Shown: piece by piece, positions 1 through 7,778 of the stretch
How the letters are laid out: each line of letters starts with the position of its first letter
Numbering within the stretch: position 1 is the stretch's first letter
Origin: CAYYJM01 sp964471755
Lineage (GTDB): Bacteria > Planctomycetota > Planctomycetia > Gemmatales > Gemmataceae
NCBI GenBank assembly: GCA_964471755.1
Contig: CAYYJM010000035.1
Span: forward strand, 1-33,311
Direction of reading: 5' to 3'
Length of the DNA: 33,311 nucleotides
Program-made: the position numbers and the translations under genes
The notes under the pieces: model-generated
Database searches by the model: none
Told to the model about the DNA's origin: nothing
The model's input: only the letters and a program-made list of their open reading frames with translations

Positions 1-273
1 GATCGAGTCGTCCGCCGCGACGACGAGCAGGGCGATGTCGATGCCGGTCGCCCCGGCCAGCATGTTTCGGATGAAGCGCTCGTGACCGGGTACATCGACG
101 ATGCCGAGATGGAAGCCGGGCACGTCGAGATGGGCGAAGCCGATGTCGATGGTGATGCCGCGGGCCTTCTCCTCGGGAAGACGATCGCAGTCGATGCCGG
201 TCAGGGCCTTGACCAGGGAGGTCTTGCCGTGGTCGATGTGCCCGGCCGTGCCGAGGATGAGATCGCGTGTCAT
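1..273 (-). CDS. selB: Selenocysteine-specific translation elongation factor SelB, N-terminal part (runs off the window)
   Basis: Only the first 91 codons are present; the gene continues beyond position 1. SelB is the EF-Tu-like GTPase that brings Sec-tRNA to UGA codons programmed by a SECIS element. The visible G domain begins MTRDLILGTAGHIDHGKTS, with the P-loop GHIDHGKT at residues 11-18, the switch I stretch RGITID, and the G3 box DVPGHE near residues 60-65. The IDCDRLPEEK segment after the P-loop is typical of SelB and differs from EF-Tu and from CysN. The ATG is at 273. A 12-bp hairpin sits 18 bases upstream. No selA, selC, selD or recognisable UGA-containing selenoprotein gene lies in this window, so the partner genes must be elsewhere. 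The family assignment is confident; total length cannot be judged. Confidence 0.93.
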   Translation of the reverse strand, partial: MTRDLILGTAGHIDHGKTSLVKALTGIDCDRLPEEKARGITIDIGFAHLDVPGFHLGIVDVPGHERFIRNMLAGATGIDIALLVVAADDSI

Positions 274-290
274 GGCGTGCCTTCGTTCTC

Positions 291-323
291 GGGGTGATGC
301 CGGTCATTGTACGGCATCACCCC
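291..323 (-). promoter_or_regulatory. Hairpin in the selB 5' leader
   Basis: Perfect 12-bp arms (291-302 and 312-323) with a 9-base loop, ending 18 bases before the selB start codon. There is no T-run after the stem in the selB direction, so it is not an obvious intrinsic terminator. It could be a leader structure acting on selB translation, or just a repeat. The arms are seen directly; the role is inference. Confidence 0.5.
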
Positions 324-354
324 GGCGATTCCCAGGCTCACGCCACCGGGCCGA

Positions 355-404
355 AAAAGGGGTCGGGAGTCTTTGTTCTCGACAAAAGACTCCCGACCCC
401 TTTT
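355..404 (-). terminator. 20-bp perfect inverted repeat, probable terminator of the large membrane-protein gene
   Basis: Arms 355-374 and 385-404 are exact reverse complements (20 of 20), with a 10-base loop. The outer ends are A4 and T4 and the core is GGGGTCGGGAGTC. The right arm runs directly into the stop codon of the gene ending at 404, and reading the minus strand the stem ends in a T-run, as in a Rho-independent terminator. From memory, hairpins of this core sequence recur in Gemmata-like genomes, so it may also be a dispersed repeat that serves as a terminator. Confidence 0.75.
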
Positions 405-2767
405 CATCCGACTGGCGACGACGTGCGGGCCAGCATCTTCTGCACGCGGTCGGGAGCGAGGCTGTCGAAGAACTCCTTCGCGCTCATCTTGTCGCAGTTC
501 TCCTCGCACCACTGCTTGATGCGCTCGGCCTGGCGACGATCGTAGCCAGCGTTCTGCCAGGTGTAGAAGAATTCCTGGTCGTCCGGTTGCGTCTCGGCCC
601 GCGGTCGATCCAGGAGCGGATACTTCCAGCGGAGCAGGGCGAGCGTACGCGGTAGCTCGATCGGGAAGGGCCGTTCGACCCACACCCAGCTCAGGAAGAT
701 GAACAGCACCGACTGTTCGGTCAGGTTGCGGGCTCGTTTCCGCAGAACAGATCGGCCCGGCCGACCCTGGCTCGCCTCCTTGCGGCGTTCCTGCTGGCGG
801 CGTTTCTCCTCGCGATCCCAGTCCGCGCTGAACTTCTCCAGGTCGTCGCCGAACTCGAGGATGCTCCGGCCGGCCTCGGCGTCGTCCTGGTCGCGGTCGG
901 TCGGCTGGCGAACCAGTTCCCACAGCTGCACGACCTTGCGGGTCAGCTCGGGGATGTTGAGCCAGCCCCGGCCCGAGCGGGCGCGCGGCCGGATGCGGAA
1001 CAGCATCACCGCGAAGGCGAGGCCGGCCACCACGATCAGGCCGCGCGTGCCCCACTGCCAGATCCAGAATTCCGGCAGGTCCGACGCCCCGAGCCGAACG
1101 TCGAACATCAACGCCAGGGTCGTCACCAGGGTGAGCATGCCGACGCCGAGCGCCACGGTGAAGTTGGCCTTCTCGAGATACTCGCCCGCCTCGCGTTTCT
1201 CCTGTTCGAGCAGGGCGGTCAGAGTGGCCAGTTCGCCCTCGTAGGTCTGCTTGACGATCTGGGCCTGACGCTCGGCCTCATCCACGCTGCGCTTCAGCTC
1301 GGCGTAGGCGAAGTGGGACGCGGCGAGCGTGCTGCCCAGTGATTCCATGCGGGCCACGTCGCGCACGGCGAGGTAGCCGGCCAGGCGATGACCGCTCGCC
1401 TCCATGAGCTGCCGCAGTTGTTCCGGCAGAGCGAGGACCTGCTGCGTGTAGCGGAGCAGGTCGTTACCGACCTGAAGCAGCCGCTGCTGGATCTGGCTGA
1501 CGGCCTGGTAGAGCTGCAGCCGGCTGGTGGCCGGAGCGGCGGCCAGGTTGCGAGCCAGGTTCGAGGCCAGACCGAGGACGCTGTTGATGAACCACTGCCA
1601 GCGAGCGTGCTTGTCCTTCCACAGGGCCAGTTCCTGCATCAGCCGGCGTGTGTCCTGGGCGATGAGGATCTCGTCGTAGGTGAGCTTGTCGGCCGTGGTC
1701 AGCAGATGGCGTTCGATCGCGCTCCAGGCCTGTTCCGCGCGCGGACAGCACGGCAGGATCAGGTGCGGTCGCAGGTCGCGTGGCCGACGGGTGCAGAGCG
1801 TGAGTAACTGGCCCTGAACCAGAGCGGCGGCGACCTCCTTGCTGAGTGGATCGGGCGAGCCGAGCTGACGATCGACCAGCGTCCGCAGGGCTGGCAGCCA
1901 TTGCTGGGTGAGGTAGTGTTCGGGAGCCGGCGGCAGCAGATCCTGCTTTGGCGAGGCGAAGTAGAAGAGCAGGCCGCGATCTTCTTCCTTGAGTCCGGTC
2001 TGCGATCCGACGTTGCGCAGCGGGAACCCCTCGCAGAGCATGGCGAAGGCCGTCTCGATCACGTTCCAGAAGAGCTGAAGCGCGTCGGCGGCCTGCTCGG
2101 CGGACAGGGCCGGCGGCGCGGCGGCGGTCCCCTCCTTCGGCGGCGCGTAGAGCGTGTCCTGCGGCCAGTAGTTCCAGATGACCAGCTGCGGCGTGAAGAC
2201 GAAGTTCTCGCAGATCGAGAAATCGATCGAGAAGCTGAAGTAGAGCTGCCGGCCGTTGCTGCGATGCTGCTCGGACTGTTGACGGAGGGCCTGAAGAACG
2301 TCCTCCAGCGGGATGGTATCGCTGAAGATTCGGGCCAGGAAGTTTTCCATCCGCTTGAGGTTGGGTGCAAGTTCGCCTCGAGGCCAGTTCTTCGTGTCGA
2401 CCACCTTCTCCAGGGCGGCCAGCAGACCCTCCAGGTCGAAGAAGACCCAGCAACGGCGTTCAAAGAAGCGGCTGAAGTGGTCGGTCTTTCCTTGGTCGGC
2501 GGCCCGGGCCAGGGTGGTCATGTGCTGGAGCATCGTGTCAAGGCCGGCGGCTGCCCTGTCAGTTCCGTCACACCATTGACACTGCCGGGCGTTGGCCCAG
2601 TCGGCCCGGACGTTATCGACACAGTTGATGGCGGCGTGACCGCCAGCGGTCAGCAGGAGGCGAAGCAGCGCGCCCAGACCGCGGACGTGTTCCTCGTAAT
2701 CGCGATCCCAGACGACCGGGCGGCGCAGCACCAGGGCCAGGCGGTCGAACGTGAGGGTGGGGTCCAT
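404..2767 (-). CDS. Large two-helix membrane protein of unknown function
   Basis: I do not recognise this family. The protein is about 787 residues from the ATG at 2767, chosen because AAGGAT lies just upstream; an in-frame ATG at 2803 would add 12 residues but sits almost at the predicted transcription start. The first ~440 residues look soluble and mixed, with many Trp and a small Cys cluster (QCQWC). A coiled-coil-like stretch with RQAQIVKQTYEGE follows, then two hydrophobic helices at about residues 532-553 and 568-588, separated by a short loop. A charged tail of about 200 residues ends the protein. A long soluble domain leading by a coiled coil into two close helices resembles the CorA-type layout, but the GMN signature is absent and no transport role is claimed. 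Unlike its neighbours it has a near-consensus promoter. A strong hairpin follows the stop codon. Confidence 0.8.
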   Translation of the reverse strand: MDPTLTFDRLALVLRRPVVWDRDYEEHVRGLGALLRLLLTAGGHAAINCVDNVRADWANARQCQWCDGTDRAAAGLDTMLQHMTTLARAADQGKTDHFSRFFERRCWVFFDLEGLLAALEKVVDTKNWPRGELAPNLKRMENFLARIFSDTIPLEDVLQALRQQSEQHRSNGRQLYFSFSIDFSICENFVFTPQLVIWNYWPQDTLYAPPKEGTAAAPPALSAEQAADALQLFWNVIETAFAMLCEGFPLRNVGSQTGLKEEDRGLLFYFASPKQDLLPPAPEHYLTQQWLPALRTLVDRQLGSPDPLSKEVAAALVQGQLLTLCTRRPRDLRPHLILPCCPRAEQAWSAIERHLLTTADKLTYDEILIAQDTRRLMQELALWKDKHARWQWFINSVLGLASNLARNLAAAPATSRLQLYQAVSQIQQRLLQVGNDLLRYTQQVLALPEQLRQLMEASGHRLAGYLAVRDVARMESLGSTLAASHFAYAELKRSVDEAERQAQIVKQTYEGELATLTALLEQEKREAGEYLEKANFTVALGVGMLTLVTTLALMFDVRLGASDLPEFWIWQWGTRGLIVVAGLAFAVMLFRIRPRARSGRGWLNIPELTRKVVQLWELVRQPTDRDQDDAEAGRSILEFGDDLEKFSADWDREEKRRQQERRKEASQGRPGRSVLRKRARNLTEQSVLFIFLSWVWVERPFPIELPRTLALLRWKYPLLDRPRAETQPDDQEFFYTWQNAGYDRRQAERIKQWCEENCDKMSAKEFFDSLAPDRVQKMLARTSSPVG

Positions 2768-2802
2768 GGCGAATCCTTGGGGCAGAGTTGTCATCAGCCA
2801 CA

Positions 2803-2843
2803 TTGACAGGGCGAATTATCTCGCCCGGACCTGTCGCTGTCAA
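2803..2843 (-). promoter_or_regulatory. Sigma-70-type promoter with an operator-like palindrome over the -10
   Basis: Reading the minus strand, the -35 is TTGACA (2838-2843), the spacer is 17 bp and the -10 is GATAAT (2815-2820), so five of six -10 bases and all -35 bases match consensus. The inverted repeat GGGCGA/TCGCCC (2809-2814, 2821-2826) is centred exactly on the -10 hexamer, with an outer partial pair GACAGG/CCTGTC (2805-2810, 2830-2835). It drives the gene starting at 2767, leaving a leader of about 40 bases with a good ribosome-binding site. The operator role is inference. Confidence 0.65.
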
Positions 2844-2928
2844 CCAGCCGGGAGAGCAGAAAGGATCGCTCACAACTCCGTGGCTGACCTGCTTGCGGCA
2901 TCCCTCGACCCGAGGTACATTCCACCCC

Positions 2929-3948
2929 ATGAAACACCGACGCACGCTCCTCCTGTCGATCCTGCCAGCCCTGCTCGCTGGCGTCCTCACGCTGCCGACC
3001 GCCGCGTCGGACACGCCCACCCCGGCCAAGGAACTCGACGGCCTCCGCGACTTCTTCCGCAAAACGGCCAGGCCCGACGGCTCCTTCCGCCCCGGAATCG
3101 ATCCCGACTACGAGGGCATATCCGACAGCGTCTCCAGCGACCTCGCCCCGATCGTCTACGCCGTCGTGATCCACAAGACGCTCGGCTGGAAGCTCCCCGA
3201 CGAGCAGAAGACACGCCGGTTCCTCCTGGCACGCCAGCGCGACGACGGCGCTTTCGTCAATGTCGCCGGCACGGTCGATCCAGCGTCGGCCGCCGGTCGG
3301 GCCTACAACTCGACGATGGCCCTGATGGCCCTGCGCGGTCTCGGCACCAGGCCGAAGCACGACCCGCTCCCGGTCTTCGACCTCGTCCTGAAGGCCGACT
3401 ACAAGGATCTGCCGCTGTACATGACGAGCTTCTTCCCGCTGGCCTACCTCGCCGCCGGCAAGCCGATCCCGGCCGACGCCGATCGCAAGATCAAGGCTCT
3501 CATGACCCAGGACGAGAACGGCTATCTGAACGACCACGTCGCCGCCACGTTCCACGCGGCCCATTACCACCGGTTGATCGACGAGCCCGTGCCGAAGGCC
3601 GAGGCGATGCTGCGACGGGTGCTGCGCGACCAGAAGGCCGACGGTAGCTGGCTTCTCAACCCGCCGGCACGCGATCGGCACGCGACGTTCGACGCGGTCT
3701 TCATCCTCCGACAACTCGGCGGCAACCGACCCGAGGTGAAACGCGCCCTGGAGCGGGCCGCGGCGTGGGCGCTGTCGTGCCGCAACGCCGACGGTGGCTT
3801 CGGCCACTTCCCCGGCAGCACGTCCGACGCCGACGCTTGCTTCCTCCAGGTCGGCACCCTGGTCATGGCCGGCAAGCTGAAGCCGGCCGATCCGCTGCCA
3901 GCCGATCCGCACTTGCTCGGCTGGGGCCACCTGATGCCGGGGCCGTGA
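2929..3948 (+). CDS. Secreted prenyltransferase/squalene-oxidase-repeat-like protein
   Basis: 339 residues from the ATG at 2929, where a clean signal peptide begins: MKHRR, then a Leu/Ala-rich core ending near TAAS. An upstream in-frame ATG exists but would bury the signal. The mature part is built of alpha-helical repeats with the short DGS and DGGFGHF motifs (KTARPDGSF, RQRDDGAF, DQKADGSW, RNADGGFGHF), as in the alpha-alpha toroid of terpene cyclases and protein prenyltransferase beta subunits. The cyclase DxDD motif is not evident, and an exported protein would not see isoprenoid-CoA-derived substrates in the usual way, so it may be a binding or structural toroid. It is transcribed divergently from the gene at 2767 and converges on smc with a 39-bp gap. 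The fold is likely; the activity is unknown. Confidence 0.82.
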   Translation: MKHRRTLLLSILPALLAGVLTLPTAASDTPTPAKELDGLRDFFRKTARPDGSFRPGIDPDYEGISDSVSSDLAPIVYAVVIHKTLGWKLPDEQKTRRFLLARQRDDGAFVNVAGTVDPASAAGRAYNSTMALMALRGLGTRPKHDPLPVFDLVLKADYKDLPLYMTSFFPLAYLAAGKPIPADADRKIKALMTQDENGYLNDHVAATFHAAHYHRLIDEPVPKAEAMLRRVLRDQKADGSWLLNPPARDRHATFDAVFILRQLGGNRPEVKRALERAAAWALSCRNADGGFGHFPGSTSDADACFLQVGTLVMAGKLKPADPLPADPHLLGWGHLMPGP

Positions 3949-3987
3949 GAAGGAATGGAAAAGCAGCCCAGCCGCCTCAATCGATGC

Positions 3988-6900
3988 CTACGCCGCCGCG
4001 CGTGATTCGTCGGGCCAGTCCTCGAAGCGGACGCCGACACGGCGTGAGATGCCCGACTCCTGCATGGTCACGCCGTACAGCACGTCGGCACACGACATGG
4101 TCCGTTTGCTGTGCGTGATGATGATGAACTGCGACCGATCGAGGTAATCGCGCAGCACCGCCGTGAAGCGACCGACGTTCGCCTCGTCCAGAGCGGCATC
4201 GACCTCGTCGAGGATGCAGAACGGACTCGGCTTGCTGCGGAAGATCGCGAGCAGCATCGCGACCGCTGTCATCGTCTTTTCGCCGCCGGACATCAGCGAG
4301 ATGCTTCGCAGTTCCTTGCCCGGCGGCTTGGCCAGGATCTCGATGCCGCTCTCCAGCACGTCGGTCTCGTCCTCCAGCAGCATGTCGGCCTGGCCGCCAC
4401 CGAACAGCTTGCGGAACAATTCCTGAAAGTGCGTCCGGATCGTCGCGAACGTCTCGGCGAACAGACGCCGACTGTCGGTGTTGATGCGCGTGATGATGTG
4501 CACGAGCGACTTCTGGGCCGCGGACAGGTCGTCGTATTGCACCTGCAACGCCGACGAGCGCTGCTCCAGATCCTGCAACTCGGTCAGGGCGTCGAGATTG
4601 ACGCTGCCCAGTCGCGCGAGCTTCTTCTTCAGTTCCTCGATCTCCTGCGTCGGTTCGAGCGGCTCGCCATCCTCCGGCGGCGGCACCAGGGGCCGGGTCA
4701 GATCGAAGATCTCCGGGCCATCGACGAGCGCTTGCCGATAGACCTCGGCCAGGTCGAGATCGTAGTCCTCGCGCAGACGGTCGAGCAGCGTCTGCAACCG
4801 GCCGGATACCTGCGAGACGATGATCTCCCGCGAATGGGCCTGATCCTGCTGCTCGCGCCAGCTCGATCGGCTGGCCTGGGCCTGCTCGCTCAGCGTCTGC
4901 CGGCGCGTTCGCAGGGCCGATCGGTTCGCCCCTTCCTGGCGAAGCACACGCTCGGCCGACTCCTTGTCATGATGCGCCAGGGCCAGGGTCGCACCACAGG
5001 CGAGCAGGGCCAACTCGTTCTCCTGGAGCCGACCCCGACAGCGAGCCAGATTCTGCCGGGCGAGCGACTGCTCCTGTTCCCGCTGTTCCAGGGTCGATTC
5101 CAGTTCGCGACAACGCTCTGTCAGTGCCGAGGTTCGTTCGTCCACCTGGGCCAGTTCCACGCGGGCCGCCAGCAACTCCTCGCGCACCTCGGCCTGACGG
5201 GCCTCCAGGGCGCGGATCTCACGGTCGCCGGCGTGCTGATTTTCATGCAGTTCCTGCACCCGTGCCTCGGCCCGCGCCGCCTCGGCCCGCGCCGCCGCCA
5301 AAGCCTGCTCCAGTGACTCGATCTCCTGACGCAGGCCCGTCAGTTCGCTGCCGCCGACTTCCACCTCGGACTGCAACGCGTCCCGGTGTTCCTCCTGGCG
5401 GATGATCCGCAGACGCAGGTCGGCCACCTGCTCGCTCTGCACGCTGATCTGTCCGTCCAGTTCGTCCACCTGGCCATCCAGCTCGGCGATCTGCTCGCGA
5501 GCCCCGGCCAGATCGTGGCTCAGATCGCTCAGTTCGTCGTCGATTCGGCCGAGCAGTTCGCGCAGTTCGCGCAGCTCGCTCTTGCGCGACAGGATGCCCG
5601 CCTCGGCGTGGTGCGTGCCGACTGTCAGTGTGCCATCGGCTTCGAGCAGTTCGCCATTCACGGTGACGAAGCGATGGCCGGGCAGAATCGCGGCCGCCTG
5701 GTGGGCGATGGCCAGGCTCTGGACGATGAGCGTCCGGCCGAGCAGGAATCCCGGCAGATGGCCGACTCCGGGGGTTTCGCAGCGGACCACGCGCTCGGCC
5801 AGGGCGATCAGGCCCGGAATCTGTGGCAGACCGGGCAGCAGGCTCGGCCGAGGTGACAGCCCGACGGCAGTGATCTCCTCCGGCGGCGGCTCCTGCGGCA
5901 GTGAGAAGAACGTGACTCGGCTGGAGAAGGGCTGCGTCCGAGAAGCCAGGGCCACGGCCAGTTCCTCGGCCGACTCGACCAGAAAGTGCTGGGCTCGTTC
6001 ACCGAGCGCCAGGTCAATCAGCGGAGCGAACTCACGCCGGACGGTAAGCAGATCGGCGAGGAGGCCGCGCACGGTCGTCCACGGTCCCGGTTCGGGATGT
6101 TCGAGCAGGGCGAACACCTCGCGGATGCCGCTGCCCAGGCCCTCATGACTGCGTTCGAGGTCTTCCAGCACCTCGATGCGCGACAGCAGACCGCTCCGGT
6201 CGGCCCGGCGATCGGCCAGGGCTCGCGTCATCTCCTCGATCTCGGTCCGGAGTTGATCGCGGTCGGCTCGCAGTTGCGCCTGCGTCCCTCGTGAGCGGGC
6301 CACGCGCTGGAGGATCTCCGTCTCGGCTCCCTTGAGGTGATCGAGTTCCACACCGAGCGAGACGAGCGTTCCGGCGGCCTGTTCGCGGCGCTGATCGAGG
6401 CGATTGCGTTCGCGGCGCAGATGCTCCAGGTCGGCCTGATGACCGACGACGTCGTTCTGAAGGCGGGCGACCAGGCGCATGCCTTCCATGTGTTCGTTCT
6501 TGCCGGCATCGACCTCGACCTGAAGCTGGACCTGGCGTTTCTCGTTGCGGTGACTCTCGGCCTGGAGGCGCGTGACGTTCTGGCGGACCTCGCCCGCCTG
6601 GGTCTCGGCCGCCTGCCACTCGCTCCGGGCGTTATCGACGCTGGCCGCCACGGTCGCCACCCGGTCGCCCAGGTCGGCGAGCAGACCTTGCAGCGTCTGC
6701 TGCTCCTCGGCCAGGGTGCGGGCCTGCTGTTCGGCATTACGCTGACGAGCGAGTTCGCCGGCGATCTGCTGACGAGCCGTGGACAGTGCCGCTTCCTGGC
6801 CGGCCAGCGAGGCTTCCAGCGTCGCCAGCTCCGACTCGATCGCGTTCAGCTCCTGCTCGGAAGCGTCGGACTGATCGATCTGCTGTTGCAGGGCCGCTCG

Positions 6901-7650
6901 CAGGGTTTCCAGCTCCGCCTGAGCGGTGAGACGCTGCTGCTCCAGGGTGTGAAACTCCCGCAGACCGAGGCCGACGCGGAGCAGACGAAGCCGTTCGGTG
7001 TACTCCTGATGCCGCTGCGCCTTGGACGCTTGAAGACGGACGCTGCGGAGTTGCTTCTCGACCTCGTCGAGAATGTCCTTGAGGCGGGCGAGGTTCTGAT
7101 CGACTCGTTCGAGCTTGCGCAGCGACTCGATCTTGCGCGCCTTGAATCGGCTGATGCCGGCCGCCTCCTCGAAGATCGTGCGGCGTTCGCGGGTGCTGGC
7201 CTGGAGCAGGCCATCGACCCGGCCCTGCTCGATGATGCTGTACGCGTCGCTGCCCGCGCCGCTGCCGAGGAACAGGTCGCGGATGTCCTTGAGCCGACAG
7301 ATCTGCCCGTTGATCAGGTACTCGCCCTCACCGGAGCGGTAGACGCGGCGGGTGATCTGCACCTCGTCGAGTTCCGAGGCGAGGGTGCGGCGCGTGTTGT
7401 CGAAGGTCATGGTGACCTCGGCCAGGCCGAGGCTGCGGCGCGAGGCGGAGCCGTTGAAGATGACGTCGGTCATCTCGCCGCCGCGCAGGCTGCGGGCGCT
7501 CTGTTCGCCGAGAACCCAGCGGACGGCGTCCACGACGTTGCTCTTGCCGGAGCCGTTCGGCCCGACGATCGCGGTGACGCCCGGCGGAAAGTCGAACGCG
7601 GTCTTGTCCGCGAACGACTTGAAGCCGACCATCTCGAGACGCTTGAGCAT
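3988..7650 (-). CDS. smc: Chromosome segregation ATPase SMC
   Basis: 1220 residues, the usual size for bacterial SMC, which dimerises, entraps DNA and organises the chromosome with ScpA/ScpB. From the ATG at 7650 the protein opens MLKRLEMVGFKSFADKT, with Walker A GPNGSGKS at residues 30-37. Long coiled coils rich in E, Q, R and L flank a hinge at about residues 503-680 (SGIREVFALLE ... VTVNGELLEADG). The C-terminal head has the ABC signature LMSGGEKTM near residue 1120 and Walker B FCILDEVDAALD near 1143. The reading frame is open a further 44 codons upstream, but that stretch is Pro/Arg-rich translation of hairpin repeats and is left out. scpA and scpB are not adjacent. The gene lies downstream of the FlgI-like gene in the same direction, with a 128-bp repeat-filled gap. 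Confidence 0.96.
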   Translation of the reverse strand: MLKRLEMVGFKSFADKTAFDFPPGVTAIVGPNGSGKSNVVDAVRWVLGEQSARSLRGGEMTDVIFNGSASRRSLGLAEVTMTFDNTRRTLASELDEVQITRRVYRSGEGEYLINGQICRLKDIRDLFLGSGAGSDAYSIIEQGRVDGLLQASTRERRTIFEEAAGISRFKARKIESLRKLERVDQNLARLKDILDEVEKQLRSVRLQASKAQRHQEYTERLRLLRVGLGLREFHTLEQQRLTAQAELETLRAALQQQIDQSDASEQELNAIESELATLEASLAGQEAALSTARQQIAGELARQRNAEQQARTLAEEQQTLQGLLADLGDRVATVAASVDNARSEWQAAETQAGEVRQNVTRLQAESHRNEKRQVQLQVEVDAGKNEHMEGMRLVARLQNDVVGHQADLEHLRRERNRLDQRREQAAGTLVSLGVELDHLKGAETEILQRVARSRGTQAQLRADRDQLRTEIEEMTRALADRRADRSGLLSRIEVLEDLERSHEGLGSGIREVFALLEHPEPGPWTTVRGLLADLLTVRREFAPLIDLALGERAQHFLVESAEELAVALASRTQPFSSRVTFFSLPQEPPPEEITAVGLSPRPSLLPGLPQIPGLIALAERVVRCETPGVGHLPGFLLGRTLIVQSLAIAHQAAAILPGHRFVTVNGELLEADGTLTVGTHHAEAGILSRKSELRELRELLGRIDDELSDLSHDLAGAREQIAELDGQVDELDGQISVQSEQVADLRLRIIRQEEHRDALQSEVEVGGSELTGLRQEIESLEQALAAARAEAARAEARVQELHENQHAGDREIRALEARQAEVREELLAARVELAQVDERTSALTERCRELESTLEQREQEQSLARQNLARCRGRLQENELALLACGATLALAHHDKESAERVLRQEGANRSALRTRRQTLSEQAQASRSSWREQQDQAHSREIIVSQVSGRLQTLLDRLREDYDLDLAEVYRQALVDGPEIFDLTRPLVPPPEDGEPLEPTQEIEELKKKLARLGSVNLDALTELQDLEQRSSALQVQYDDLSAAQKSLVHIITRINTDSRRLFAETFATIRTHFQELFRKLFGGGQADMLLEDETDVLESGIEILAKPPGKELRSISLMSGGEKTMTAVAMLLAIFRSKPSPFCILDEVDAALDEANVGRFTAVLRDYLDRSQFIIITHSKRTMSCADVLYGVTMQESGISRRVGVRFEDWPDESRAAA

Positions 7651-7670
7651 GGCGTCGATCTCCAGGCGAG

Positions 7671-7690
7671 CCCCCCGCGAAAGCGGGGGG
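7671..7690. repeat. GC-rich hairpin with GAAA tetraloop
   Basis: 8-bp perfect arms (7671-7678, 7683-7690) closed by GAAA on the plus strand. It lies 21 bases upstream of the smc start codon and belongs to the same repeat cluster as the tandem copies at 7706-7769. Confidence 0.7.
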
Positions 7691-7705
7691 AGGTCCCTCG
7701 TCGCG

Positions 7706-7769
7706 CACTCCCCCGGCTTTCGCCGGGGGCTCGCCGGCACTCCCCCGGCTTTCGCCGGGGGCTCGCCGG
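7706..7769. repeat. Two perfect tandem copies of a 32-bp hairpin-forming repeat
   Basis: Copies 7706-7737 and 7738-7769 are identical over 32 bp. Each contains the palindrome CCCCCGGC-TTTC-GCCGGGGG followed by CTCGCCGG. With the hairpin at 7671-7690 they fill the space between the FlgI-like stop codon and smc. Similar units are, from memory, dispersed through planctomycete genomes, so this looks like a REP/REPIN-type cluster. It may also weaken read-through or translation into smc. Confidence 0.85.
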
Positions 7770-7778
7770 GGGGCGTCG

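Noticed and set aside
7706..7769. CRISPR array in the smc leader
   Set aside because: Only two abutting identical units with no spacers, and each unit is itself a hairpin; no cas genes in the window.
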